DNA of 11,907 nt, taken from Baffinella frigidus (lineage: Eukaryota; Cryptophyceae; Cryptomonadales; Baffinellaceae). The notes beneath the pieces were generated by a model that was not told where the DNA came from, did no database searches, and was given only the letters and a program-made list of their open reading frames with translations. This document shows, piece after piece, positions 6,152 through 11,778 of the stretch. Position 1 is the first letter of the stretch. Each line of letters starts with the position of its first letter. The position numbers and the translations under genes were made by a program. Where the stretch lies: positions 1,257,569 to 1,269,475 of the forward strand of contig MU646310.1 in the NCBI GenBank assembly GCA_026770585.1, given 5' to 3'.

Positions 6152-6526
6152 ATTCGAGAGGAAGAAACCCGGACACACGTCCACGAGGGAAGCTTGCACA
6201 GCTCATGTCCAACGCCTACGGCCTCATGTGCGGGGTTTAGCTCACAAATAGTCACGTGAAGTCCACTTTTGGCATGCAAGTCACCACTTTGCGTTCCGAA
6301 CCCAAGGAGACCACGCAGAATTCTGGAGGGGTTATTCCAACACCAAAGTTGCAGCCATTACACCAAAGTGCCAACCAAAAGTTGGCAACACCTGCGAAAA
6401 TTGACTTTCGAAACACCCCTTCCCAGCAATCCGAGGCGGGAGGGGGGTGGGTACCGCGGTTGCCTTGTCGGACCAGAGCTTGGAGGCTGCTCCACGAAGG
6501 ACCTGCGCATCGCACATGGATGACAC
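6152..6526. other. Interval without a recognised gene
   Basis: Short ORFs on both strands (up to 96 codons), none recognisable. A 7-bp perfect stem (TGCCAAC / GTTGGCA, 6369-6387, 5-nt loop) follows a repeated CACCAAAGT. A GGGAGGGGGG run lies near 6438-6448. Confidence 0.45.
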
Positions 6527-6586
6527 CCTACGGTAGGAGGTCCTAGGCAATGCCGTAGGCCTAACTACCCCATTTTCAGGCCGTTA
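6527..6586 (+). mobile_element. Solo arm of the 4916-5065 foldback
   Basis: The 60 nt match 5006-5065 with a single difference (T for C near position 6575). At that base this copy agrees with the other arm of the full foldback. The partner arm and spacer are absent. Near-identity implies a recent origin by partial deletion, aborted transposition or gene-conversion-like copying. The arm folds alone via CCTACGG (6527-6533) and CCGTAGG (6553-6559). Confidence 0.88.
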
Positions 6587-6730
6587 CCATATTAATCTTT
6601 TTGTCCATCTTGTGCACGCGCGAGGACACGCCGAAGGGCACCATGTCAGAGTCTGGTGTGCGAACAGTGCGGTGAGAACAGTGCAGTTCAGAAAGAGTGA
6701 CAACAGGGCAGTTAGGGTTACCCTATTAAT

Positions 6731-6782
6731 GTGTGCGACCAGCCATTCGCACAAGTGTGTGCGCCCAGCCATTCGCAATGCA
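6731..6782 (+). repeat. 26-bp tandem pair with hairpin
   Basis: GTGTGCGmCCAGCCATTCGC plus 6 bases occurs twice, at 6731 and 6757. In the first unit TGTGCGA (6732-6738) and TCGCACA (6747-6753) form a perfect 7-bp stem. Confidence 0.85.
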
Positions 6783-6799
6783 CTGCCCAACCACGAGCG

Positions 6800-6816
6800 A
6801 GGTATCTAAGATACCT
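6800..6816. repeat. 17-nt perfect palindrome
   Basis: AGGTATCT-A-AGATACCT is an 8+1+8 palindrome. It has no adjacent promoter or gene that would indicate an operator. Confidence 0.85.
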
Positions 6817-7060
6817 TCATTGTCAGTCAACCACCGAGGCTCATCACCTGTCTGACCGAGGACCGAGGCTCACACTGCCACTCGGCGTCCCCGCGAGACG
6901 ACCCCTCGGCAACACTTGCGGCCAATCCCGAATAACCCTTTATCGCAAAAGTTGACATGATTTATACCACTGAAATACATATGTACCTGATCCATTCATC
7001 ACGGGGAAGCCGCATTGAGGCGCCATCTCAAAGGGGAGTTGACTTGAGAATGCTCAAAAT
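6817..7060. other. Interval with a diverged relative of the 5594-5746 arm
   Basis: CGCAAAAGTTGACAT (6944-6958) and AAGGGGAGTTGACTTGAG (7030-7047) match, in the same order, the two blocks of the right arm at 5676-5711. Here they are separated by about 70 bp instead of a few. The rest of the interval shows no gene. Confidence 0.5.
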
Positions 7061-7315
7061 GTTGAGTGCACCCGAACTCCTGTGTCCACACCAAACCACA
7101 TAGGACCACACCAAACAACATAGAGAGGGAGAAACATGCCGAAATGGGGGGGGGGGGGCGGTTTCAACAACCACTTCGCAACAGTTCAACAACCGCTGGG
7201 CAGATCATGTTGAGTGCACCCGAACTCCTGTGTCCACACCAAACGAACATAGATAGGGAGAAAGATGCCGAAATGGGGGGGGGGTCGGCATTTCAACCAC
7301 CACTTCGCAGATCAT
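7061..7315 (+). repeat. Tandem duplication with poly-G runs
   Basis: Copy 1 (7061-7208) and copy 2 (7209-7315) abut directly. Both begin GTTGAGTGCACCCGAACTCC, pass a GCCGAAATG + poly-G stretch and end CAGATCAT. Copy 1 carries an additional 20-bp internal duplication of ACCACACCAAAC-type sequence and extra bases near its end. The G runs are 13 (7146-7158) and 10 (7275-7284) long. Readings through it are frame-shifted by the G runs and are not coding. Confidence 0.92.
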
Positions 7316-7595
7316 CCCAGGCAGGATGGCAGCAAGGGCTCATCAACCCTCACGGGAGGCGCAAATCGTCGATTTTAAGATCTCATATTTACCTGGCCAC
7401 CCAGTCGGATTCGACTGGCTGGCCGAAGGAAATGGCTCCAAAAATTCGTCGATTTGCTGCGTGTTGGTGGGCACATACAGTCTGGAGGCGCGTGAAAGTC
7501 TCCCACCACTCTCCCCCTCCGGTCCTGGAGCGCAGAAGGTAGTACGGCCCCTGCGGCCCCGCAAACCTGCGTGCAAGAGCCTTGTGAGGTTTCAT
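7316..7595. other. Interval without a recognised gene
   Basis: Open on both strands over parts (plus frame to 7607, minus frames 7343-7622), but with no recognisable domain. GTCGATTTTAAGA and GTCGATTTGCTGC share AAAtCGTCGATTT at about 7365 and 7445, a minor internal echo. Confidence 0.4.
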
Positions 7596-7773
7596 AGAGA
7601 TTGGTAATTTATTGACAAACAACCAGCGTCAGCGCCGCACATGCCTTCTGCAATGTGCTTCATACTGTACCCCGAGATAGACCCCCTTCGTCCCAGAGAG
7701 ATTGATAATTTATTGCCAAACAACCAGCGTCAGCGCCGCACATGCTCGACGCATTGTGCCACTTACTGCACCC
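7596..7773 (+). repeat. 101-bp direct repeat pair
   Basis: Copies at 7596-7672 and 7697-7773 share AGAGATTGrTAATTTATTG followed by mCAAACAACCAGCGTCAGCG and CCGCACATGC. They diverge gradually towards a common ACTGyACCCCG end. Confidence 0.9.
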
Positions 7774-7801
7774 CGTGTCGGCCGCTCATACGAGCATTTT
7801 T

Positions 7802-7827
7802 CGGATGGATTCTAACTCCACCTCCTA
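7802..7827 (-). repeat. 26-bp dispersed repeat, inverted partner of 497-522
   Basis: Exact reverse complement of 497-522. The flanks are unrelated on both sides. The surrounding stretch 7774-7907 holds no gene that I can support. Confidence 0.85.
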
Positions 7828-7907
7828 CAAACCTGCGCCGGAGAATTCAAACTCCAATAGAACCAGGCCGGTCCGCTAAATCATCTCGGTGATATGGATA
7901 GCGGATT

Positions 7908-7997
7908 CGGACCAGTTGGTTGCCAATAAAGATCTCTCTCTCTCTCCCTCCCTGCGCCAGGTTTAGGGTTTAGGGTGTGGGCCCCCTCTGTCCCAGC
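7908..7997 (+). repeat. AATAAA/CT-tract block, copy 1
   Basis: The block reads CGGACCAGTTGG-type start, TGCCAATAAAGATCTCTCTC, a CT microsatellite, GCGCCAGGTTTAGGG and TTTAGGGTGTGGGCCCCCTC, then TGTCCCAGCA. It recurs at 8096-8200. AATAAA just ahead of the CT run resembles a polyadenylation signal and could mark the 3' end of a retroposed unit, but there is no coding or promoter evidence. Confidence 0.88.
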
Positions 7998-8090
7998 AAC
8001 TATCTTAATCATCTTAAGTATTTATAGTAACTATCTTAATCATGTTAAGTATTTATAGTAACTATCTTAATTATCTTATACGACTATAGT
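7998..8090 (+). repeat. 31-bp A/T-rich tandem, three units
   Basis: Units at 7998-8028, 8029-8059 and 8060-8090 start AACTATCTTAAT and, in the first two, end GTATTTATAGT. The third is diverged. This array sits exactly between the two copies of the AATAAA/CT block and is distinctly more A/T-rich than its surroundings. Confidence 0.92.
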
Positions 8091-8095
8091 GTATG

Positions 8096-8200
8096 CGGAC
8101 CAGTTGGCTGCCAATAAAGATCTCTCTCTCTCTCTTTCTCTTTCTCTCTCTCTCTGCGCCAGGTTTAGGGTTTAGGGTGTGGGCCCCCTCTGTCCCAGCA
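8096..8200 (+). repeat. AATAAA/CT-tract block, copy 2
   Basis: Same block as 7908-7997 with a longer CT microsatellite (TCTTTCTC interruptions). Outside the microsatellite the copies are almost identical, indicating a recent duplication. Confidence 0.9.
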
Positions 8201-8250
8201 CTCTGCAGGGTCCGAGCAGCCCCATCCGTGAGGGCCTGTGATCCTCGCTC

Positions 8251-8319
8251 TAAGGCAGTCTCCTGGCCCTAAGGCAGTCTCCTGGCCCTAAGGCAGTCTA
8301 CTGGCCCTAAGCCAGTCGC
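8251..8319 (+). repeat. 19-bp tandem, about 3.5 units
   Basis: TAAGGCAGTCTCCTGGCCC starts at 8251, 8270 and 8289 (the third with one change), with a partial unit from 8308. The 123-codon minus-strand reading ends in this repeat. Confidence 0.93.
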
Positions 8320-8660
8320 AAGGCTGCAACCCGTCACAAAGCAAAGCCAAATGAGGTCGTGCCTCACGTCGCGAACAACCTTGGTGGGGTGGGATGAGGA
8401 GCGGGGAGCAACTCTGGATGGGTTCGGGTTCGGGGAGCAACTCAGGGACCGAGTGACAGTGTCGAGGCGGGGTCGTCTTAAGGCCTTAAGGTCTATCAGA
8501 TTGACAAGCTGGGGCTGACAGACTTTTGGATCACTCGTTGCTAGGCTGGGAGTAATAAAGACGAAGAAGGAGGATGTGTTGAGGATCGGGGAGGTCCCCG
8601 TAATAAAGAAGAAGACGGCACCAGACGATGCTGGGAGCATCGTCTCTGGACTTAGAAAGT
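8320..8660. other. Interval with dispersed repeats and no secure gene
   Basis: Two GGGGAGCAACTC motifs (near 8405-8418 and 8437-8448) belong to the family described at 8662-9483. The GACTTTTGGATCACTCGT motif lies at 8521-8538. A GTAATAAAGACGAAGAAG / GTAATAAAGAAGAAGACG direct repeat lies at 8551-8618. CGGGG-AGGT-CCCCG at 8587-8600 is a small hairpin. No ORF has recognisable content. Confidence 0.5.
8521..8554 (+). repeat. ACTTTTGGATCAC dispersed motif, copy 2
   Basis: GACTTTTGGATCACTCGT, then GCTAGGCTGGGAGTA. It is closest to copy 3 at 11524-11557, with 18 identical bases at the start. It is followed by AATAAAG and an AAG-rich stretch. Confidence 0.8.
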
Positions 8661-8661
8661 T

Positions 8662-8760
8662 CAGGATCGGGGTGCAACTCTGGGGGGATCAGGGAGCAAC
8701 TCTGGACGGGAGTTGCTCCCTGATCCCTGATCCTCGTTGAGGATCGGGGAGCAACTCTGG
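8662..8760. repeat. GGGGAGCAACTCTGG repeat cluster with two hairpins
   Basis: Three plus-strand copies of GGATCrGGgwGCAACTCTGG lie here, together with one in inverted orientation. As a result 8685-8702 and 8710-8727 are perfect 18-nt inverted repeats with a 7-nt loop. Immediately afterwards GATCCTC-GTT-GAGGATC (8729-8745) forms a second perfect hairpin. Confidence 0.9.
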
Positions 8761-8767
8761 CCGAGTT

Positions 8768-8891
8768 CCACGCCAGACTGTATGAGGGGGATTTTTTTAA
8801 AAACGCGTCTGGAAGCGGGTTTTGACTTTTGAAAACCACTGCCTTGCAGGGGAATTGACTTTTGGCGACCCCTTCCTCCAGTCTGGCGTGG
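8768..8891. mobile_element. Inverted-repeat element (MITE-like), 124 bp
   Basis: Terminal arms 8768-8791 and 8868-8891 match at 20 of 24 bases, the outer 13 perfectly (CCACGCCAGACTG). The interior holds GGTTTTGACTTTTGAAAACC and the AGGGGAATTGACTT block also present in the 5594-5746 foldback. It is embedded between copies of the GGGGAGCAACTCTGG repeat, suggesting insertion into that array. A target duplication is not clear. Confidence 0.75.
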
Positions 8892-8894
8892 TTG

Positions 8895-9277
8895 GGGATC
8901 AGGGTGCAACTCTGGGGGCGGGGGTGGAACGTAACACCGAAACCCGAAACCCGAACCCGAATCCGCTAGGGCTCATAACCAGCGAGGGGAGCAACTACAC
9001 GCAACGATGACCTGTGCACCAAATCCCTCTGTTTTCAAAGTCAACTCGCCTTCAATTGCCCACACACCTGTCAACTTATCCGGATTCCGGATTAAAACAC
9101 TTTTAGAAGTGCAGGAATAATAGAAAGACTCAACAAAAAATACACCTGTTTGATACACAGGCAATCGTCGCGTGGCTCTGGGGGGTCCGCTAGGGCTCAT
9201 AACCAGCGAGAGAGGGGAGCACCTCTGGGGGTTCCGCTAGCGCTTGTAGCCGGGGAGGGAGGGGAGAAACACTGGGA
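8895..9277 (+). repeat. About 46-bp repeat family, partly tandem
   Basis: A GGGATCAGGGTGCAACTCTG motif lies at 8895-8914. TCCGCTAGGGCTCATAACCA followed by GCGAG and GGGGAGCAmCT occurs at 8962-8993 and 9186-9230. A diverged tandem unit follows at 9231-9277. A further half-unit (CCGGGGAGGGCGGGGAGAAA then CTCTGGGGG) is at 9450-9477. In one frame the units read similar short peptides ending in Gly-Glu-x-Leu-Trp-Gly, but substitutions do not favour third codon positions. A coding origin is unproven. Confidence 0.65.
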
Positions 9278-9494
9278 GGTCCGCGTCAGGTCCTTTAGGT
9301 CCGTTAGGTTCTTCGAGCGCCCAACAAAGACGGACACAGGAACTTGTTCTGTAGAAAGGCCATGCTTCCTTTCGGATCACATCAAGCCCCCCTGTACAGG
9401 AAACCGAGGGCTTCCCAGGTGGACTACGAGGGTTTCCCAGGTGGGCTCGTGCCCGGGGAGGGCGGGGAGAAACTCTGGGGGTGCCTCCCATTCG
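9278..9494. other. Interval without a recognised gene
   Basis: A plus-strand reading of 119 codons (9150-9509) crosses this DNA and the repeats before it without a recognisable domain. TCCTTTAGGTCCGTTAG (9291-9307) occurs in inverted orientation at 10306-10322. GGTGGACTACGAGGGTTT at 9418-9435 nearly repeats 5379-5396. Confidence 0.45.
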
Positions 9495-9583
9495 GGCGTG
9501 TCGCGCTGAAGAGCGTTCTCCGCCTCGATCTCGTTCGAATCGAGTGTGAACATCTGCGGGGTGCCCCGAGAGCGTTCTTAGCC
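9495..9583 (+). repeat. ATCTCGTTCGAATCGAG repeat, copy a
   Basis: Full-length copy of a 70-90 bp repeat. It runs GGCGTGTCGCGC, GAAGAGCGTTCTCCGCCTCG, ATCTCGTTCGAATCGAGTG, TGAACATCTGCGGGGTGCC, CCGAGAGCGTTCTTAGCC. It contains a GTTCGAATC core that resembles an RNA polymerase III B box, but I cannot complete a tRNA fold around it. Confidence 0.88.
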
Positions 9584-9658
9584 CTTGAGATCCTTTAGGT
9601 TCCTTTCACTCCCACCATAGGCGGACACTGCCCCGATCTTCAGCACAAAGAAGGCCAC

Positions 9659-9732
9659 GTTAGTACTGGTGCGTCCTGGGTTAGTACGGGCGCGTCCTGA
9701 GGAAACACACAAGTTAGTACTGGCGCGTCCTG
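9659..9732 (+). repeat. GTTAGTACTGGyGCGTCCTG repeat, three units
   Basis: 20-bp units at 9659, 9680 and 9713, with the second and third separated by about 13 bp. The minus-strand reading gives short GRASTN-like peptides, which I treat as a by-product. Confidence 0.88.
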
Positions 9733-9754
9733 AAGAGACACTCAGAAGTAAAAA

Positions 9755-9825
9755 GGCGTGTCGCGCGGAAGAGCGTTCTCCGCCTCGATCTCGTTCGAAT
9801 CGAGTGTGAACATCTGCGGGGTGCC
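9755..9825 (+). repeat. ATCTCGTTCGAATCGAG repeat, copy b
   Basis: Nearly identical to copy a from GGCGTGTCGCGC through GGGGTGCC (one or two changes in 70 bp), then diverges. The distance between copies a and b is 260 bp. Confidence 0.88.
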
Positions 9826-9940
9826 AGACGCAGGGATCAGCAAGGTTTCTTTCTTTCAAGTCACTTTCCGAGGCGGGCCCAGGAAACCCCTTTCCGAGAT
9901 GAAACTGTGTGGACCGCGCCAGACCCGTCCAAACCGCTCA

Positions 9941-10018
9941 TCTGAAGAGTTGTCCGCCTCTATCTCGTTCAAATCGAGTGTGAACATCTGCGCGGTGCCC
10001 CGAGAGCTCTCCTAGCCT
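9941..10018 (+). repeat. ATCTCGTTCGAATCGAG repeat, copy c
   Basis: The most diverged copy (ATCTCGTTCAAATCGAGTG, TGAACATCTGCGCGGTGCC). It keeps the CCGAGAG...CTAGCC tail of copy a that copy b lacks, and starts within TCTGAAGAG. Copies b and c are in the same frame of an 85-codon reading (9758-10015). Confidence 0.85.
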
Positions 10019-10120
10019 CAAGTCAGTCAAGCGGATAGATGCTCAAGAAGCCCGACCGGTGGAGGGCACTTGACGTCTCATATGCCATCTCCCTCACGCA
10101 CCCGCTCCTCAAATCTCATC

Positions 10121-10251
10121 TCGGACCATACCAGAATCTGTCCTGGTAAAAAGGCGTAAGATAGCATCAATTGATGCCTAAAATAGCATATACACCCTTA
10201 CCTTCCGCGTGGGGAGCCTAAAATAGCGGGACAGATTCTGTCTTGGTCCGA
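10121..10251. mobile_element. Inverted-repeat element (MITE-like), 131 bp
   Basis: Terminal arms 10121-10143 and 10229-10251 match at 20 of 23 bases (TCGGACCA outside, CAGAATCTGTCC inside), with weaker pairing about 10 bp further out. The interior has a perfect 14-bp palindrome (GCATCAATTGATGC, 10164-10177) and repeated GCCTAAAATAGC (10176-10187 and 10217-10228, with a GCGTAAGATAGC variant at 10154-10165). No ORF spans it. Confidence 0.78.
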
Positions 10252-10576
10252 AATTAAATTGAATGGATGGGGACAGGCTGGGTGGAGGGCATCTGACCCC
10301 CCCATCTAACGGACCTAAAGGATCAAAATTGACCGCCAAGAGGTCCTAGGCAGGTCCTAGGGCCCTACGGTAGGGCGTATGAGCCTACTCGCCACTTAAC
10401 CTCAAGGACCCCCCCTCCCCCCCTCTCCGCTGGCGAGCGACTTTGGCACGATATCAAAAGCCAAGGTCGAACATACGGCTCTTGACTAATTTAATCTCTT
10501 TCCAGATGCTAGGCTTACCCGGTTCAGTTCCTGGTTCGCACAAAGCCTGCCCGGTTCAGTCAACTACTGCACGATT
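10252..10576. other. Interval with a scrambled relative of the 4916 foldback
   Basis: AGGTCCTAGGCA (10341-10352) and CCCTACGGTAGGG (10365-10377) are blocks characteristic of the 4916-5065 and 6527-6586 arms, but in a different order. CTAACGGACCTAAAGGA (10306-10322) is the inverse of 9291-9307. Nothing coding is apparent. Confidence 0.5.
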
Positions 10577-10896
10577 CAGTCAACCACCGTACGGGAGGCC
10601 TAGGTCTGCCTGAGTTTTATTCTGGCTCGGCATCAAGGATTTCTATTCGCCCTTTCGTACTGGATGTCTGCTCTTATACTTTTAATACTTTTTAATACTT
10701 TTTAATACTTTTAAGGACGAGCCAGAATAAAACTCAGGCAGAGCTAGGAGGCTCCCTCACCTCGTCGAGCAGCTATTGTACCACTCAACTCAGGGCTTAA
10801 GACACTATCTAGGACCTCTATCGAGAGCATAAATAAAATAAAAAAAGAAGTTCAGTCAACCAGCGTGCGGGAGGCTCCCTCACCTCGTCGAGCAGA
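10577..10896 (+). repeat. Direct duplication, one copy split by an element
   Basis: CAGTCAACCACCGTACGGGA plus GGC (10577-10599) continues after the inserted element as GAGGCTCCCTCACCTCGTCG plus AGCAG (10748-10772). At 10854-10896 the same sequence is uninterrupted (CAGTCAACCAGCGTGCGGGA, then GGCTCCCTCACCTCGTCGAG, then CAG). The second copy therefore preserves the empty target site. A short A-rich stretch (AATAAAATAAAAAAAG) lies between the copies. Confidence 0.92.
10600..10747. mobile_element. MITE with terminal inverted repeats and target duplication, 148 bp
   Basis: Terminal inverted repeats 10600-10629 and 10718-10747 match at 29 of 30 bases (CTAGnTCTGCCTGAG at the end; the inner 24 are perfect). 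GAGGC occurs immediately on both sides (10595-10599 and 10748-10752; GGAGGC if the boundary is moved one base) and only once in the empty site at 10854-10896. This is the signature of cut-and-paste insertion. The interior has four units of TACTTTTTAA-like sequence (about 10675-10714) and no ORF, so movement would need a transposase encoded elsewhere. I cannot assign a superfamily from a 5-6 bp duplication and CTAG ends alone. Confidence 0.92.
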
Positions 10897-10940
10897 CCGC
10901 GGTCGCCTTCCGGGACGAACCTGCGGACAAGACAGTCAGG

Positions 10941-11173
10941 TGACTCCCGTGCAGTGGACACGACCCACAACTGACTCCCTTGCAGTGGACGCGACTCACA
11001 ACTGACTCACTTGCAGTGGACACGACCCACAACCGACTCCCTTGCTGCGGATGAGCCCAATACCTGACTCCCTTCCAGTGGACAAGACCCATACCTGACT
11101 CCCTTCCAGTCGACACGACCCACAACTGACTCCCGTGCAGTGGACGAGACACACAGCTGACTCCTGTGCAGTC
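10941..11173 (+). repeat. 31-bp minisatellite, 7.5 units
   Basis: Seven units of exactly 31 bp start at 10941, 10972, 11003, 11034, 11065, 11096 and 11127, with a half unit from 11158. The consensus starts TGACTCCCTTGCAGTGGACA and ends CGACCCACAAC. Units 4-6 share ATACC-type ends, showing higher-order relatedness. There are no spacers, so it is not a CRISPR array. The minus-strand ORFs over it (to 107 codons) are by-products. Confidence 0.95.
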
Positions 11174-11321
11174 TCTCTCACGCACTGCCCTCCCCCGTCC
11201 CACACTGGGGACTTCCCTGGGGTCTGACTTCCCGCGCAGGACTACGAAAACGCATGTTTATGGCCAATGATGGGGAACAGCACGCTGTCTCTCTCGCTCG
11301 CTCCCATGTTGTGCGCACTAA

Positions 11322-11476
11322 ATCTCATCCCCGCCGGCATTCAAATTAAATGCTCGAAATGCATACTTGTGGCGTCAGATGCTGGCAGAAGTTGCCAATT
11401 TGGCCACTTCAGGCAGAATCCGACGCCACAAGTATGCATTTCGAGCATTTGATTTGAATGCCTGTGGGGATGAAAT
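11322..11476. mobile_element. Long foldback, same family as 5983-6151
   Basis: Arms 11322-11376 and 11422-11476 (55 nt each) match at 51 of 55 positions around a 45-nt centre. The centre itself pairs as GAAGTTGCCA / TGGCCACTTC with one mismatch (11388-11410). The termini (ATCTCATCCCCGCCGG, then CATTCAAATTAAATGC) closely match those of the element at 5983-6151, whereas the inner sequences differ. The interval 11174-11321 before it has no gene I can support. Confidence 0.85.
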
Positions 11477-11778
11477 CATGTTTTCCGTCGAAACAACGTG
11501 TGCGCGCAGCCCGGTTCACATAGACTTTTGGATCACTCGTCTCAAGGCTGAGAGTAGGCCACGCATGGCCACCGTACGGATCCTTTTCCAGGAAGGCCGA
11601 GCTGTCCGCCTATGGGTTGCGTACTCACAACCTAAAGGGCCAGGACCCGGTACCGACCGGGCCGCGAACACAAACCTTAAACCGTGGGTGTATGGTGTCG
11701 GGTACCCGCGGAGGGCTTCAAAAAACTCCTGCGGGATCTTCGGGGGGAACGGCCGGAAGCCGTACCGCTGCGTCTGCG
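11477..11778. other. Interval without a recognised gene
   Basis: Part of a 173-codon plus-strand reading (11367-11888) that starts inside the foldback and ends in the heptamer tract, so it is not credible as a gene. The only repeat seen is the ACTTTTGGATCAC motif at 11524-11557. Confidence 0.45.
11524..11557 (+). repeat. ACTTTTGGATCAC dispersed motif, copy 3
   Basis: GACTTTTGGATCACTCGT followed by CTCAAGGCTGAGAGTA. The second half also resembles 2482-2527 (CTCAAGGCTCAAGG, then GAGAGTAATG). Confidence 0.8.

Noticed and set aside
8521-8554. 5.8S rRNA fragment (GGATCACTCG resembles the start of animal 5.8S)
   Set aside because: The match stops after about ten bases, and the conserved GATGAAGAACGC block is missing in all three copies.
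8269-8640. 123-codon minus-strand ORF and overlapping minus-strand ORFs to 8909
   Set aside because: They cross the 19-bp tandem, the GGGGAGCAACT repeats and a foldback, and show no conserved domain.
9495-9583. tRNA gene around GTTCGAATC
   Set aside because: The T-arm-like loop fits, but no 7-bp acceptor stem, D arm or anticodon arm can be built at the right distances.
10941-11173. CRISPR array
   Set aside because: The units are contiguous and diverge along their whole length. There are no unique spacers and the context is eukaryotic.
10880-11203. Minus-strand ORFs of 107 and 69 codons
   Set aside because: They read through the 31-bp minisatellite; a 31-bp period rotates through all frames and gives spurious imperfect peptide repeats.
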